Assembly: GCF_030406325.1 (NCBI RefSeq)
Contig: NZ_JAUEQY010000012.1
Span: 62,001-126,000 of the forward strand
DNA from: Actinomadura sp. DC4
GTDB lineage: Bacteria; Actinomycetota; Actinomycetes; Streptosporangiales; Streptosporangiaceae
Direction: 5' to 3'
DNA: 64,000 bases
In this document: one piece after another, positions 26,457 through 35,290 of the stretch
Position numbering within the stretch: position 1 is the stretch's first letter
How the letters are laid out: every line of letters begins with the position of its first letter
Translations under genes and position numbers: made by a program
The notes under the pieces: model-generated
Told to the model about the DNA's origin: nothing
Database searches by the model: none
Seen by the model: the letters and a program-made list of their open reading frames with translations, nothing else

Positions 26457-28022
26457 TCACTGCTTGTTGAGGGTGCCGTTCGCGTACGAGCTTCCGTACG
26501 AGGTCTTGCTCATCGCCCAGGTCATGGAGGAGCCGCTCAGCGTCATCGTGATGTACGAGGACGTCGGGCAGGTGCCGCCGCTCTGATTGAACAGGGTCTG
26601 GCTGAACACCACCCGTGAGTCGTTGGAGCTGTCCGGCTCCATGAACACCGAGCCGGTGCAGTTGCCGTAGTCGGCGTGGCCGACCCGCGACCCGTTGTTG
26701 AGCGTGATGGTGATGTCGAACGGCCGGGTGTCGGCCTTCGCGTCGGTGTTGTGCCCCGAGCCCTTCCAGGTGCCGACGTAGTCGTCCGGCACGCCGTAGT
26801 GCGAGGGGGTGTAGGTCGGCAGGTTGTTCAGGTTGTGGTGGGCGTTCTGCATGAAGCCCGCGGCCAGCGCGATCGGCAGGCCCACGACCAGCAGCAGGAA
26901 GACCACGCAGCCGATGCCGACGAAGATCGGCGCGTTGCTGGACTTGCGCCGTGGCGGCGGAGGCGTGAACCGCGGCGGCATGGGCGCCGTGTGCTGATGT
27001 TGCTGCCAGGGCGGCGGCGTCTGCGGGCCCGGCATCATCATCGGGTTCGGCGTCGCCTGGCCGTGCATCATCGGCGTCGGCGTGTTGACGTACGGCGCGG
27101 GCGGCGGCGTGTTGACGATCGGCGGCGGCGGAGGCATCTCGGCCGCGATCCGGGTGCCCTTGCCGAGCAGGTCGTCCCGGTCGGCCGAGGGGCTCGGCGT
27201 CGCGCCGACCTGGCCGAGCAGGCGCAGCAGGAGCTGGTGGGCGGCCGGCCGGCGGCGCGGGTCCTTGTCCAGCGCCATGCCGACGAGCTCACGCATGGTG
27301 CCCGTGAGACGGGAGAGGTCCGGCTGCTCGTTGAGGATCCGGTTGATGATCACCGGCAGCGTCTCGGCCTCGAACGGGGAGTGGCCCGTCGCCGCGAAGA
27401 CCATCGTCGCGCCCCAGGCGAAGATGTCCACCGCGGCCGTCAGGGGCTCACCGGTGAGCTGCTCGGGGGCGAGGTAGCCGGGAGTGCCGACGACCATGCC
27501 GGTGGCGGTGACGGAGCTCTGCTGGGAGTCGACCGAGCGGGCGATGCCGAAGTCGACGACCCGCGGGCCGTCGGAGGCCAGCAGCACGTTGTTGGGTTTG
27601 AAGTCGCGGTGGACGATGCCGGCCTCGTGGATGGCGGCTAGCGCCGTCGCGGTACCGATGGCCAGGCGCTCGAGCGACGCGCCCTGGAAGGCACCCTCCT
27701 GGATGACGACGTCGTAGAGCGGCGGTCCGTCGATGAACTCGCTGATGATGTAAGGAGGACGACCGTGAAGGTCATAATCCAGGACCTGCGCGGTACAGAA
27801 AGGTGACACCTTCTGTGCCGCTTCGACCTCGCGCGCGAACCTCGTACGGGCAGACGAGTCGGAGTTCATCTGCGCATGCAGAAGTTTGATCGCGACGTGC
27901 TGACCCGATGGCGACCGGCCGAGATAGACGGCCCCCTGGCCGCCTTCACCCAGCTTCCCGACGACCTCGTACTGCCCCAGCGAGGCCGGATCGCCCGGCT
28001 CCAGGGGAGCGGCATCCGGCAT
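26457..28022 (-). CDS. Membrane Ser/Thr protein kinase with short extracellular domain
   Basis: The 521-aa protein has a kinase domain very like its neighbour's (GEGGQGAVYLG, VAIKLLHAQM, HRDFKPNNVLLASDGPRVVDFGIAR, GTPGYLAPEQ). A Pro/Met-rich linker and one membrane helix (IFVGIGCVVFLLLVVGLPIALAAG, about residues 362-385) follow. The extracellular domain has about 135 residues (YVGTWKGSG start, two Cys) and may form a beta-barrel. The two kinases share near-identical segments and look like tandem duplicates with different sensors. This gene is the first of the pair. Confidence 0.92.
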   Translation of the reverse strand: MPDAAPLEPGDPASLGQYEVVGKLGEGGQGAVYLGRSPSGQHVAIKLLHAQMNSDSSARTRFAREVEAAQKVSPFCTAQVLDYDLHGRPPYIISEFIDGPPLYDVVIQEGAFQGASLERLAIGTATALAAIHEAGIVHRDFKPNNVLLASDGPRVVDFGIARSVDSQQSSVTATGMVVGTPGYLAPEQLTGEPLTAAVDIFAWGATMVFAATGHSPFEAETLPVIINRILNEQPDLSRLTGTMRELVGMALDKDPRRRPAAHQLLLRLLGQVGATPSPSADRDDLLGKGTRIAAEMPPPPPIVNTPPPAPYVNTPTPMMHGQATPNPMMMPGPQTPPPWQQHQHTAPMPPRFTPPPPRRKSSNAPIFVGIGCVVFLLLVVGLPIALAAGFMQNAHHNLNNLPTYTPSHYGVPDDYVGTWKGSGHNTDAKADTRPFDITITLNNGSRVGHADYGNCTGSVFMEPDSSNDSRVVFSQTLFNQSGGTCPTSSYITMTLSGSSMTWAMSKTSYGSSYANGTLNKQ

Positions 28023-28163
28023 GTGACCCCCTCCAGCAACCCTTATTCTTTCGACCCGCCAGGTCTATCCCGGCGGGAACGATATCGCGTTACCTGAGAC
28101 GCTCGTCGCGCTTATCCGGTTCATGGTTGTGAGGAGGGGAGTTGACGTCCGGCTGCTGCTGTG

Positions 28164-28183
28164 ATGTCCGACACATCGGACAT
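28164..28183. promoter_or_regulatory. 20-bp palindrome in divergent promoter region
   Basis: Perfect 8-bp arms ATGTCCGA and TCGGACAT flank 4 bases. The site sits between the kinase operon (start 28022) and DUF4193 (start 28354). It could be a repressor site for either or a small RNA hairpin. Confidence 0.5.
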
Positions 28184-28353
28184 CCACGACGCGGGCACGG
28201 GAAGAGGCCGTGTGACGCGACGTGGCTTGCGTGTTCTGGGGCAAATCCCGTGACAGAATTTCCCGCCCGGATCGGGCACAAGATGGGCTTCCCGAGCGTT
28301 AGACCCGCGCGACGGGGCGCATAACTATGGACCGAGGGGGATGGAGATAGAAG

Positions 28354-28650
28354 ATGGCCACCGACTACGACAGTCCACGAAAGACAGACGACGACCTCAG
28401 TGAGGACAGCCTGCAGGAGCTGCAGGCGCGCCGTGCCGACAAGAGCACCGGCGTCATAGATGAGGATCTCGACGCCGGTGAGGTCACCGAGCTGCCCGGG
28501 GCGGACCTTTCGAACGAGGAGCTGAGCCTCCGCGTTCTGCCCCGGCAGGCCGATGAGTTCACGTGCGCGCGCTGCTTCCTCGTGCATCACCGCAGCCAAC
28601 TGGCCGAAGAGAGGAACGGCCAGCTGATCTGCCGCGAGTGCGCGGCCTGA
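28354..28650 (+). CDS. DUF4193 family protein
   Basis: The 98-aa protein begins MATDYDSPRKTDDDLSEDSLQELQARR, typical of the actinobacterial DUF4193 family. It ends with a zinc-ribbon-like pair of Cys motifs (CARC...CREC). It is small, acidic and soluble. The function is unknown. Its gene is followed after 14 bp by the 267-aa gene. Confidence 0.92.
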   Translation: MATDYDSPRKTDDDLSEDSLQELQARRADKSTGVIDEDLDAGEVTELPGADLSNEELSLRVLPRQADEFTCARCFLVHHRSQLAEERNGQLICRECAA

Positions 28651-28664
28651 GGCCGGGAGCGCTC

Positions 28665-29468
28665 GTGCCGGAAAACGAGGTCGAACGCTGGGAAGACGGC
28701 GAGGACCGGCTCGGTCATGAGATGGCGGAGCTGGTCGGCCGGCTGTCCGTCGAGGACGACATGGACCGCGAGACCCGCGGCCGCGTGCTCGGCCGTATCG
28801 CGCGCCTGATGGCCGCGAGCGCGCGCCGAGCCGGGGCCGCGGGCGTCGGACGGGGACGCTGGCTCACCGACACCGTCATGGAGATCGCACCGCACGTCCC
28901 GGTCCGCGACCTGGAGACGCTGCGCGCCCACCACGACGGCGAGACGGGCGAGGCCCTGGCCGATCTGCTCGTACGGGCCGCGCAGCGCGCCACGACCGGA
29001 GTCGGCGCGGCGGGCGGGGCACTCGCCGCGATCGAGTTCGCGGCGCCGCCGCTCCTGCTCAGCGCGCCGGCGCAGATCGTCGCGGAGACCGTGGTCGTCG
29101 CGACCATCGAGGTCAAACTGATCGCCGAACTGCACGAGGTGTACGGGGTGAAGGTCCCGGGCACCGGCACGGCCCGCGGCGCGATCTTCCTGCAGTCATG
29201 GGCCCAGCAGCGCGGCTTCGACCCGATGGCGCCGGGCAGCGTGACGGCGGCCCTGGGCGTGGCGGCCAAGACGGGCCTGCGTAAACGCCTGCTTCGGACG
29301 TTCGGCCGCCACTTCACCACGCTGGGGCCGTTCCTGACCGGCGCCGTGGCGGGCGGCGCGCTGAACCGCGCGGCGACCAAGCGCTTGGCCGACAAGATCC
29401 GTGATGACCTGCGTGGATATCACATCGAGACGGGCCGGCAGCGTCCTTCGGTCGAAGGCGGCCATTAG
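28665..29468 (+). CDS. Conserved hypothetical membrane-associated protein
   Basis: The 267-aa protein starts at GTG 28665 after CGGGAG. An acidic N-terminus and basic helix (residues 40-60) precede a hydrophobic centre (AAIEFAAPPLLLSAPAQIVAETVVVATIEVKL, residues 120-155). Another hydrophobic stretch (FLTGAVAGGALN) lies near the C-terminus. The pattern resembles EcsC-like proteins, but I am not sure of that. It is downstream of DUF4193 and probably cotranscribed. No function is assigned. Confidence 0.75.
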   Translation: MPENEVERWEDGEDRLGHEMAELVGRLSVEDDMDRETRGRVLGRIARLMAASARRAGAAGVGRGRWLTDTVMEIAPHVPVRDLETLRAHHDGETGEALADLLVRAAQRATTGVGAAGGALAAIEFAAPPLLLSAPAQIVAETVVVATIEVKLIAELHEVYGVKVPGTGTARGAIFLQSWAQQRGFDPMAPGSVTAALGVAAKTGLRKRLLRTFGRHFTTLGPFLTGAVAGGALNRAATKRLADKIRDDLRGYHIETGRQRPSVEGGH

Positions 29469-30252
29469 CGCCTGTTTTGTCGTTTGCCCGGGCGGTACAG
29501 CCGCGTTGCGAGCGTCCTGCGCCGCGACCGACGGCTACTGAAACGGTACGTTTCGTATTCCTGTCCGCGCCCGTCGGGCCATCGCTGATTGGCCAACACC
29601 GGACGGATCGCGTCCTCAGCGACGGGTGGGACTCGCCTCGTCGGCGTTGGCGGGCGCTCTGCGCTTCGACCGGCCGGCCGGAAATCCTGCGTGAGGCTTC
29701 CGCGGACCGCCGTCGGCGTCGTGCGCGGCCTGCCGAACCGCTCGTCCGAGGGTGCCGCCGTGGCGCTCCACCATGACCTTCAGCAGCGCCGACCGCACCG
29801 GCGCACGGTTGCAGGGCGGTCGGTGGCTTCGGCCTTGGGCGACCCGGTGTGCAGGCCGTCACACGGCGCGGGCTGTGGCGCGGATCGTCACGCGGTGAAC
29901 GTCACCCGGCCCCAACCTTCATGCGACGCGGACCGTCGCGCCGTACCAGGCCGCGATGCCGTGGGTGCTCCAGGCTGCCGACAGGGTCGGCGGCCCAGCC
30001 CCACGCGCGGCAAAGCGGTGCGATCTGGGGCGCTCTGTGCGACCAAAGAGGTCGGCCACGCGGCGGAGGAACCGACCCCCCGAACGCCTACCCCGTCGCG
30101 AGGTACAGACCCTCACGTTGGTCCCGAGCCTCCCCGTAAATCCCGAGCCCAGGCCGTCGCGTGATTCCCAGGCCCCTCGCAGGAAACGCGCCGTCACGCG
30201 GAGCGGGCGTCAGGCCGGCCGAAGATCGGCCGCCCGCACCCGCCGGACTCGC
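29469..30252. other. Region without a supported gene
   Basis: About 780 bp. Open frames on both strands are Arg/Pro-rich and lack ribosome sites, conserved motifs or the codon pattern of the flanking genes. A 60-aa minus-strand frame at 29616-29798 (VMVERHGGTLGRAVRQAAHD) looks slightly protein-like and could be a decayed gene. No repeats or RNA genes were seen. Confidence 0.5.
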
Positions 30253-30564
30253 TCAGGACGCAACGTTCTTGATCTTGTCGGTGGCCGTGCGCAGTGCGGC
30301 GGGGAGTTCGCCGGTGCTGTTGTGCCAGCGTTTGGCGGCGGCGCGGGTCGCCAGCAACCGGGCGACCTCCATCCCCACGCCCGTGACGACCGCCCAGCCG
30401 ATGGCCTCGGCGATCGCTACGTCCGGCGACTCGGGGTTGGTCGGGGGCTCCTTGCCGGTGATCTGCTTCCAGCCGACCGTGATCGCCTTACGCGCCACGA
30501 AGCCGGCGCCGAAAGCCGCCGCCCCGGCCAGCAGCCGCCAGCCCAGATCGCCCTTGTCAGCCAT
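30253..30564 (-). CDS. DUF4235 family membrane protein
   Basis: The 103-aa protein begins at ATG 30564 (MADKGDLGWRLLAGAAAFGAGFVARKAITVGWKQITGKEPP), a pattern characteristic of DUF4235. It has two hydrophobic helices (about residues 7-26 and 50-66) and a basic tail. GAGAGGGA gives the ribosome site, so the longer frame from 30594 is less likely. The family is common in actinobacteria and its function is unknown. It is divergent from valS. Confidence 0.88.
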   Translation of the reverse strand: MADKGDLGWRLLAGAAAFGAGFVARKAITVGWKQITGKEPPTNPESPDVAIAEAIGWAVVTGVGMEVARLLATRAAAKRWHNSTGELPAALRTATDKIKNVAS

Positions 30565-30671
30565 GCCCGTCCCTCTCAAGTGTTTCCCGGCCATGTTCCT
30601 GCACCGACCCTCTCACAGGCGATCACTTAATGACGACGGACCTGCCATGGTTGCCCAATACCATTGGCGGC

Positions 30672-33251
30672 ATGACAGAAAAGCCGCGCGCACCGGAGAA
30701 ACCCACCCTCGACGGACTCGAGGCCAAGTGGGTACACCTCTGGGACGAGCGCGGCACCTACCGCTTCGACCGTACGAAGGGGCGGGCGGCGATCTATTCG
30801 ATCGACACCCCGCCGCCGACGGTCAGCGGATCTCTTCACGTCGGGCACGTCTTCTCCTACACCCACACGGACGCCGTCGCCCGGTTCCAGCGGATGCGCG
30901 GCCGCGAGGTCTTCTATCCCATCGGCTGGGACGACAACGGCCTGCCGACCGAGCGCCGTGTGCAGAACTACTTCGGCGTCCGCTGCGACCCCTCGCTCCC
31001 GTACGACCCCTCCTTCGAGCCGCCGGACAAGCCGGGCAAGCAGGGCAAGCAGATCCCGGTCTCGCGCCGCAACTTCGTCGAGCTCTGCAACCGGCTCACC
31101 GAGATCGACGAGGAGGCCTTCGAGGACGTCTGGCGGCGCGTCGGGCTCTCGGTCGACTGGTCGCTGCTCTACACGACGATCGGCGAGAGCGCCCGCGCCA
31201 CGGCGCAGCGGGCGTTCCTGCGCAACCTCGCCCGCGGTGAGGCGTACGTCTCCGAGGCGCCGACGCTGTGGGACGTCACCTTCCGCACCGCGGTCGCCCA
31301 GGCCGAGCTGGAGGACCGCGAGCAGCCGGGCGCCTACCACCGCATCCGCTTCCACGCGGACGACCGGCCGGTCTACATCGAGACCACCCGGCCCGAGCTG
31401 CTGCCGGCCTGCGTCGCGCTGGTCGCCCACCCTGACGACGACCGCTACCGCGAGCTGGTCGGCACGACCGTCCGTACGCCGCTGTTCGGCGTCGAGGTGC
31501 CCGTCGTCGCCCACCATCTCGCCGAGCCCGACAAGGGCTCCGGTATCGCCATGATCTGCACCTTCGGCGACCTCACCGACGTGACCTGGTGGCGTGAGCT
31601 GAACCTCCCGACCCGCGCGATCCTCGACTGGCAGGGCCGGATCCTGCCCGAGCCGCCGGACGGCGTCGCGTCCGGCCCGTACGCCGAGCTGGCCGGCAAG
31701 ACCGTGCACTCGGCGCGCGAGCGCGTCACCGAGCTCCTGCGCGAGTCCGGCGACCTGGACGGCGACCCCCGTCCCATCAGCCGGCCGGTGAAGTTCTACG
31801 AGAAGGGCACCAAACCGCTCGAGATCGTCACGACCCGCCAGTGGTACATCCGCAACGGCGGGCGCGACGCCGAGCTGCGCGAACGCCTGCTGGCGCGCGG
31901 CGCCGAGCTGGCCTGGTACCCCCACTACATGAAGGCCCGCTACGACAACTGGGTCGCGGGCCTGGCGGGCGACTGGCTGATCTCGCGGCAGCGGTTCTTC
32001 GGCGTGCCGATCCCGGTCTGGTACCCCGTCGGCGCCGACGGCGAGCCGGTCCACGGCCGGCCGATCACACCGTCGGAGGAGACGCTGCCGGTCGACCCGT
32101 CCTCCGACGTCCCGCCCGGCTACACCGAGGACCAGCGCGGCAAACCGGACGGCTTCATCGGCGATCCGGACGTCATGGACACCTGGGCGACCTCGTCCCT
32201 GACCCCGCAGATCGCGGGCGGCTGGGAGCGCGACCCGGAGCTGTTCGCGGCGGTCTTCCCGTACGACCTGCGTCCGCAGGCGCACGACATCATCCGTACC
32301 TGGCTGTTCTCCACGGTCGTGCGGGCGCACCTCGAGCACGACTCGCTGCCGTGGGCCGGCGCCGCGCTGTCGGGATGGATCCTCGACCCGGACCGCAAGA
32401 AGATGTCCAAGTCCAAGGGCAACGTCGTCACGCCCATGGACCTGCTGACCCAGCACGGCTCCGACGCGGTCCGCTACTGGGCGGCCAGCGGGCGGCTCGG
32501 CACCGACACGGCCTTCGACACCGGGCAGATCAAGGTCGGCCGCCGGCTCGCCATCAAGATCCTCAACGCCTCCAAGTTCGTGCTGGGGCTCGGCGAGGTG
32601 CCGGACGGCACGCCGGTCACCGAGCCGCTCGACCTCGCGATGCTCGCCACGCTCGCCGAGGTGGTCCGCGAGGCCACGACGGCGTTCGAGGCCAACGACT
32701 ACACCCGCTCGCTGGAGCGCACCGAGAGGTTCTTCTGGAACCTCTGCGACGACTACCTCGAACTCGTCAAGGCACGGGCGTATGGCGAGGATGGCGAGGA
32801 TGGCGAGGATGGCGAGGATGGCGAGGATGGCGAGGACGGCGCCGACCAGAGCGCGGCGGCGTCGGCGCGCGCGGCCCTGCGTGAGGCGCTGTCGGTCGTG
32901 CTGCGGCTCTTCGCGCCGATCCTGCCCTACGTCACCGAAGAGGTCTGGTCGTGGTGGCAGGAGGGCTCGGTGCACCGCGCCGCCTGGCCGGACGCCGGCG
33001 CGCTGCCCGCGGGCGGCGATCCGGCGGTGCTGGCCGCCACCTCCGACGTCCTGCGCCAGGTCCGCCGCGCCAAGTCCGCGGCGAAGGTCTCGATGCGGGC
33101 CGAGGTCGAACGCGCCGCGGTCCGCGGCGCCGACGTGGCCAGGCTCGCCGAGCCGGACCTGCGGGCCGCCGGTCGCATCGCCGACCTGGAGCTGGCGACG
33201 GTGCCGGAAGAGGGCTTCACCGTCGACGTCACCCTGGCGCCGGCCGAGTGA
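30672..33251 (+). CDS. valS: Valyl-tRNA synthetase, archaeal-like type
   Basis: The 859-aa class I synthetase charges tRNA-Val. HIGH-like motif: PPTVSGSLHVGHVFSYTHTD. KMSKS motif: DRKKMSKSKGNVVTP. The editing domain lies between them. The sequence GWDDNGLPTERRVQNYFGV is typical of the shorter, archaeal-like ValRS lineage, not the PPPNVTGSLHIGH type common in bacteria; this is a judgement from motifs. Six GED repeats (residues about 705-722) come from a 9-bp tandem repeat. The start ATG 30672 was chosen by homology. Its stop overlaps the GTG of the next gene. Confidence 0.93.
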   Translation: MTEKPRAPEKPTLDGLEAKWVHLWDERGTYRFDRTKGRAAIYSIDTPPPTVSGSLHVGHVFSYTHTDAVARFQRMRGREVFYPIGWDDNGLPTERRVQNYFGVRCDPSLPYDPSFEPPDKPGKQGKQIPVSRRNFVELCNRLTEIDEEAFEDVWRRVGLSVDWSLLYTTIGESARATAQRAFLRNLARGEAYVSEAPTLWDVTFRTAVAQAELEDREQPGAYHRIRFHADDRPVYIETTRPELLPACVALVAHPDDDRYRELVGTTVRTPLFGVEVPVVAHHLAEPDKGSGIAMICTFGDLTDVTWWRELNLPTRAILDWQGRILPEPPDGVASGPYAELAGKTVHSARERVTELLRESGDLDGDPRPISRPVKFYEKGTKPLEIVTTRQWYIRNGGRDAELRERLLARGAELAWYPHYMKARYDNWVAGLAGDWLISRQRFFGVPIPVWYPVGADGEPVHGRPITPSEETLPVDPSSDVPPGYTEDQRGKPDGFIGDPDVMDTWATSSLTPQIAGGWERDPELFAAVFPYDLRPQAHDIIRTWLFSTVVRAHLEHDSLPWAGAALSGWILDPDRKKMSKSKGNVVTPMDLLTQHGSDAVRYWAASGRLGTDTAFDTGQIKVGRRLAIKILNASKFVLGLGEVPDGTPVTEPLDLAMLATLAEVVREATTAFEANDYTRSLERTERFFWNLCDDYLELVKARAYGEDGEDGEDGEDGEDGEDGADQSAAASARAALREALSVVLRLFAPILPYVTEEVWSWWQEGSVHRAAWPDAGALPAGGDPAVLAATSDVLRQVRRAKSAAKVSMRAEVERAAVRGADVARLAEPDLRAAGRIADLELATVPEEGFTVDVTLAPAE
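32784..32837 (+). repeat. 9-bp tandem repeat inside valS
   Basis: Five perfect copies and one variant of GGCGAGGAT lie head to tail in frame, coding for (Gly-Glu-Asp)6. Such arrays change copy number by replication slippage; each step adds or removes three residues without a frameshift. It falls in the C-terminal helical part after the anticodon-binding domain starts. Confidence 0.95.
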
Positions 33252-34441
33252 GCGGTGGGCTGTCCCGTACGGGACTCGAGCGCATGCGCGACGTGCTGGG
33301 CCGCGCGGTCGAGCGCGGCGAGGTGCCCGGACTGGTCGCCCTGGTCCACCGGCACGGGCAGACGCACGTGGTCGCGCTCGGCACGACGGAGGTCGGCGGG
33401 GACCGGCCGATGGCCGCCGACACGATCTTCCGCATCGCGTCGCTGACCAAGCCGGTCACCGCCGTCGCGGCCATGATCCTCATCGAGGAGTGCCGGCTGC
33501 GCCTGGACGATCCGGTGGACGGCCTGCTCCCCGAGCTGGCCGGCCGCCGCGTCCTGCGGCGGATCGACGCGCCGCTGGACGACACGGTGCCCGCCGAACG
33601 CCCGGTCACCGTACGCGACCTGCTCACCTTCCGGCTCGGCCTCGGCCCGATCCTCGCGCCTCCCGGCACGTACCCGATCCAGCGGGCCCTGGCCACCGTC
33701 GACTTCGGCCCGGACGGCCCGGACTGCGGCCCCGACGAGTGGCTGAAACGGCTCGGCGAGCTGCCGCTGGTCCACCAGCCGGGAACGGGCTGGATGTACC
33801 ACACCTCGGCGGACGTGCTCGGCGTGCTCGTCGCGCGTGCCACCGGCCGCCCGTACGACGAGTTCCTGCGCGAACGCGTCCTCGCGCCGCTCGGGATGGA
33901 CGACACCGGATACCACCTGCCGGCCGAGAGTCTCGGCCGGCTCGCGGTGAGCTACGCGGCCGACCCGGAGACCGGGACGCTGGTACGCCGCGAGGACCCG
34001 CGCGACGGCGCATGGGACCGCCCGCCGGCCTTCGTCTCCGGCGGCGGCGGGCCGGGCCTGCTCTCGACGGCCGGCGACTACCTGGCCTTCTGCCGGATGC
34101 TGCTGAACGGCGGCCGGTACGACGACGGCCGGATCCTGTCGCGCCCGGCGGTCGAGCTGATGACCACCGACCACCTCACGCCGGAGCAGAAGGCCGGCAA
34201 CGAGATCTTCTTCGGCTCGGGCGGCTGGGGCTTCGGCATCGCCGTCGACGGAGGCCGCGACACCCTCGCCACCCGGCCGGGCCGGTTCGGCTGGACCGGA
34301 GGCCTGGGCACGACCGCCTACACCGACCCGTCGGAGGGCCTGGTCGGCGTCCTGATGACGCAGGGCGCCATGACCTCACCGAGACACCCGCGCGTGTTCC
34401 AGGACTTCTGGACCTCGGCCTACGCCGCGATCGACGACTGA
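33248..34441 (+). CDS. Serine hydrolase, beta-lactamase/class C esterase family
   Basis: The 397-aa protein has the penicillin-recognising fold: SxxK motif IASLTKPVTAVAAMILIEE, the Tyr motif YHTSADVLGVLVARATGRPYDEF and the late GWTGGLGTTAYTDP motif. No signal peptide is present, so it is probably cytosolic and an esterase or peptidase rather than a beta-lactamase. The GTG start overlaps the valS stop (GTGA), so the two are coupled. Confidence 0.9.
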   Translation: MSGGLSRTGLERMRDVLGRAVERGEVPGLVALVHRHGQTHVVALGTTEVGGDRPMAADTIFRIASLTKPVTAVAAMILIEECRLRLDDPVDGLLPELAGRRVLRRIDAPLDDTVPAERPVTVRDLLTFRLGLGPILAPPGTYPIQRALATVDFGPDGPDCGPDEWLKRLGELPLVHQPGTGWMYHTSADVLGVLVARATGRPYDEFLRERVLAPLGMDDTGYHLPAESLGRLAVSYAADPETGTLVRREDPRDGAWDRPPAFVSGGGGPGLLSTAGDYLAFCRMLLNGGRYDDGRILSRPAVELMTTDHLTPEQKAGNEIFFGSGGWGFGIAVDGGRDTLATRPGRFGWTGGLGTTAYTDPSEGLVGVLMTQGAMTSPRHPRVFQDFWTSAYAAIDD

Positions 34442-34461
34442 CAGTGATGATGTAGATGAGC

Positions 34462-34495
34462 GCCCCCGGCGTGGTCGCGGTCCGCGGGTGGGGGC
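34462..34495 (+). terminator. Weak hairpin terminator
   Basis: GCCCCC (34462-34467) pairs with GGGGGC (34490-34495) across an irregular, GC-rich interior. It lies between convergent genes ending at 34441 and 34538. A short T run (CCTTTG) follows. Confidence 0.45.
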
Positions 34496-34537
34496 CTTTG
34501 CGTGTGCTCCGGCTCACGCGCCGCGCCTGACGAGGGA

Positions 34538-35095
34538 TCAGCCCAGCAGGAGGAGCGCCAGGGCGGCCAGCACGGTCACGCCGATCGCGTTGGTCACCAG
34601 GGGCATCCGGATCAGGCGGCGGTCGTCCCATTCGTCGTGGCGGCTCGCGTACCGGACCGTCGCCGTCACCGCGCGGCCCACCCCGAAACCGGTGCCCGTC
34701 AGGATCGTGGTGGCCGGCCCCTGGTGGCCGAGCAGCAATCCGAGCGCCACGACGTACGGGGCGCTGGCGGAGACGAAGGTTCGCACGCCGGTGCCGAGTT
34801 CGAAGCCGAACTGCAGGGCGCCCCGCCGGATCTTGTACTGCAGCACCTCCTGCGGGATCTGCCGGGCGTTCTGCGGCATCGGGATGCGCACCCAGCCGGC
34901 CTCGCGCGCGACGCCGAGGACCGCGACGGCAAGGATCGCGCCGGTGCGCACGGGCCCGGGTACGGGTGCGGCGAAGCCGGACAGCAGCCACAGCACGGTC
35001 GCGCTGAGCGTGCCCCCGAGCAGCAGCCCGAGGGTGAAGACGGCCAGGACCTCGCCCTGCCGTACGGGTGCCCGCCAACCTGGCGAGAACAGCAC
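34538..35095 (-). CDS. Polytopic membrane protein of the Cys-rich/Mau-like operon
   Basis: The 185-aa protein has four or five hydrophobic segments (about residues 15-40, 47-60, 108-123, 128-145 and 165-185). Between them lies the polar motif PMPQNARQIPQEVLQYKIRRGALQFGFELGTG. No known family is recognised. The start is GTG 35095, 18 bp after the 58-aa gene, with no clear ribosome site, so coupling to upstream translation is likely. It is the last gene of the six-gene operon (37661 to 34538). It may help insert or export the Cys-rich product, which is speculation. Confidence 0.7.
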   Translation of the reverse strand: MLFSPGWRAPVRQGEVLAVFTLGLLLGGTLSATVLWLLSGFAAPVPGPVRTGAILAVAVLGVAREAGWVRIPMPQNARQIPQEVLQYKIRRGALQFGFELGTGVRTFVSASAPYVVALGLLLGHQGPATTILTGTGFGVGRAVTATVRYASRHDEWDDRRLIRMPLVTNAIGVTVLAALALLLLG

Positions 35096-35113
35096 GAAAT
35101 CGCTGTTACGCGT

Positions 35114-35290
35114 TCAAACCGAGCCGGAGAGCGAGTAGCCCGCGAGCGCGCCGACCGAGGCCCAGCACAGGACGACCTGGCCGGCCGCCGCCGCCGCGAC
35201 GGCCAGCAGGGCCAGCACGGCGAACGGCAGCAACGGCTCGGTCAGCCCCCGGCGCAGGCGCCCCGCGGGCCTGGTCTCAGCTGCAGGCAT
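35114..35290 (-). CDS. Small membrane protein, 58 aa
   Basis: The ATG at 35290 opens a frame MPAAETRPAGRLRRGLTEP, then a hydrophobic stretch LLPFAVLALLAVAAAAAGQVVLCW and an ending GYSLSGSV. It overlaps the 3' end of the Cys-rich gene by 14 bp in another frame, so it is translationally coupled. It has one or two membrane helices and a single Cys. Its size makes it easy to miss. No family is recognised. Confidence 0.6.
   Translation of the reverse strand: MPAAETRPAGRLRRGLTEPLLPFAVLALLAVAAAAAGQVVLCWASVGALAGYSLSGSV

Noticed and set aside
29616-29798. 60-aa minus-strand frame in the 29.5-30.2 kb gap
   Set aside because: Slightly protein-like but lacks a ribosome site, conserved motif or neighbour support; kept only as a remark.
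30595-30671. T-box leader before valS
   Set aside because: The gap to the divergent gene is too short and no T-box core was seen.
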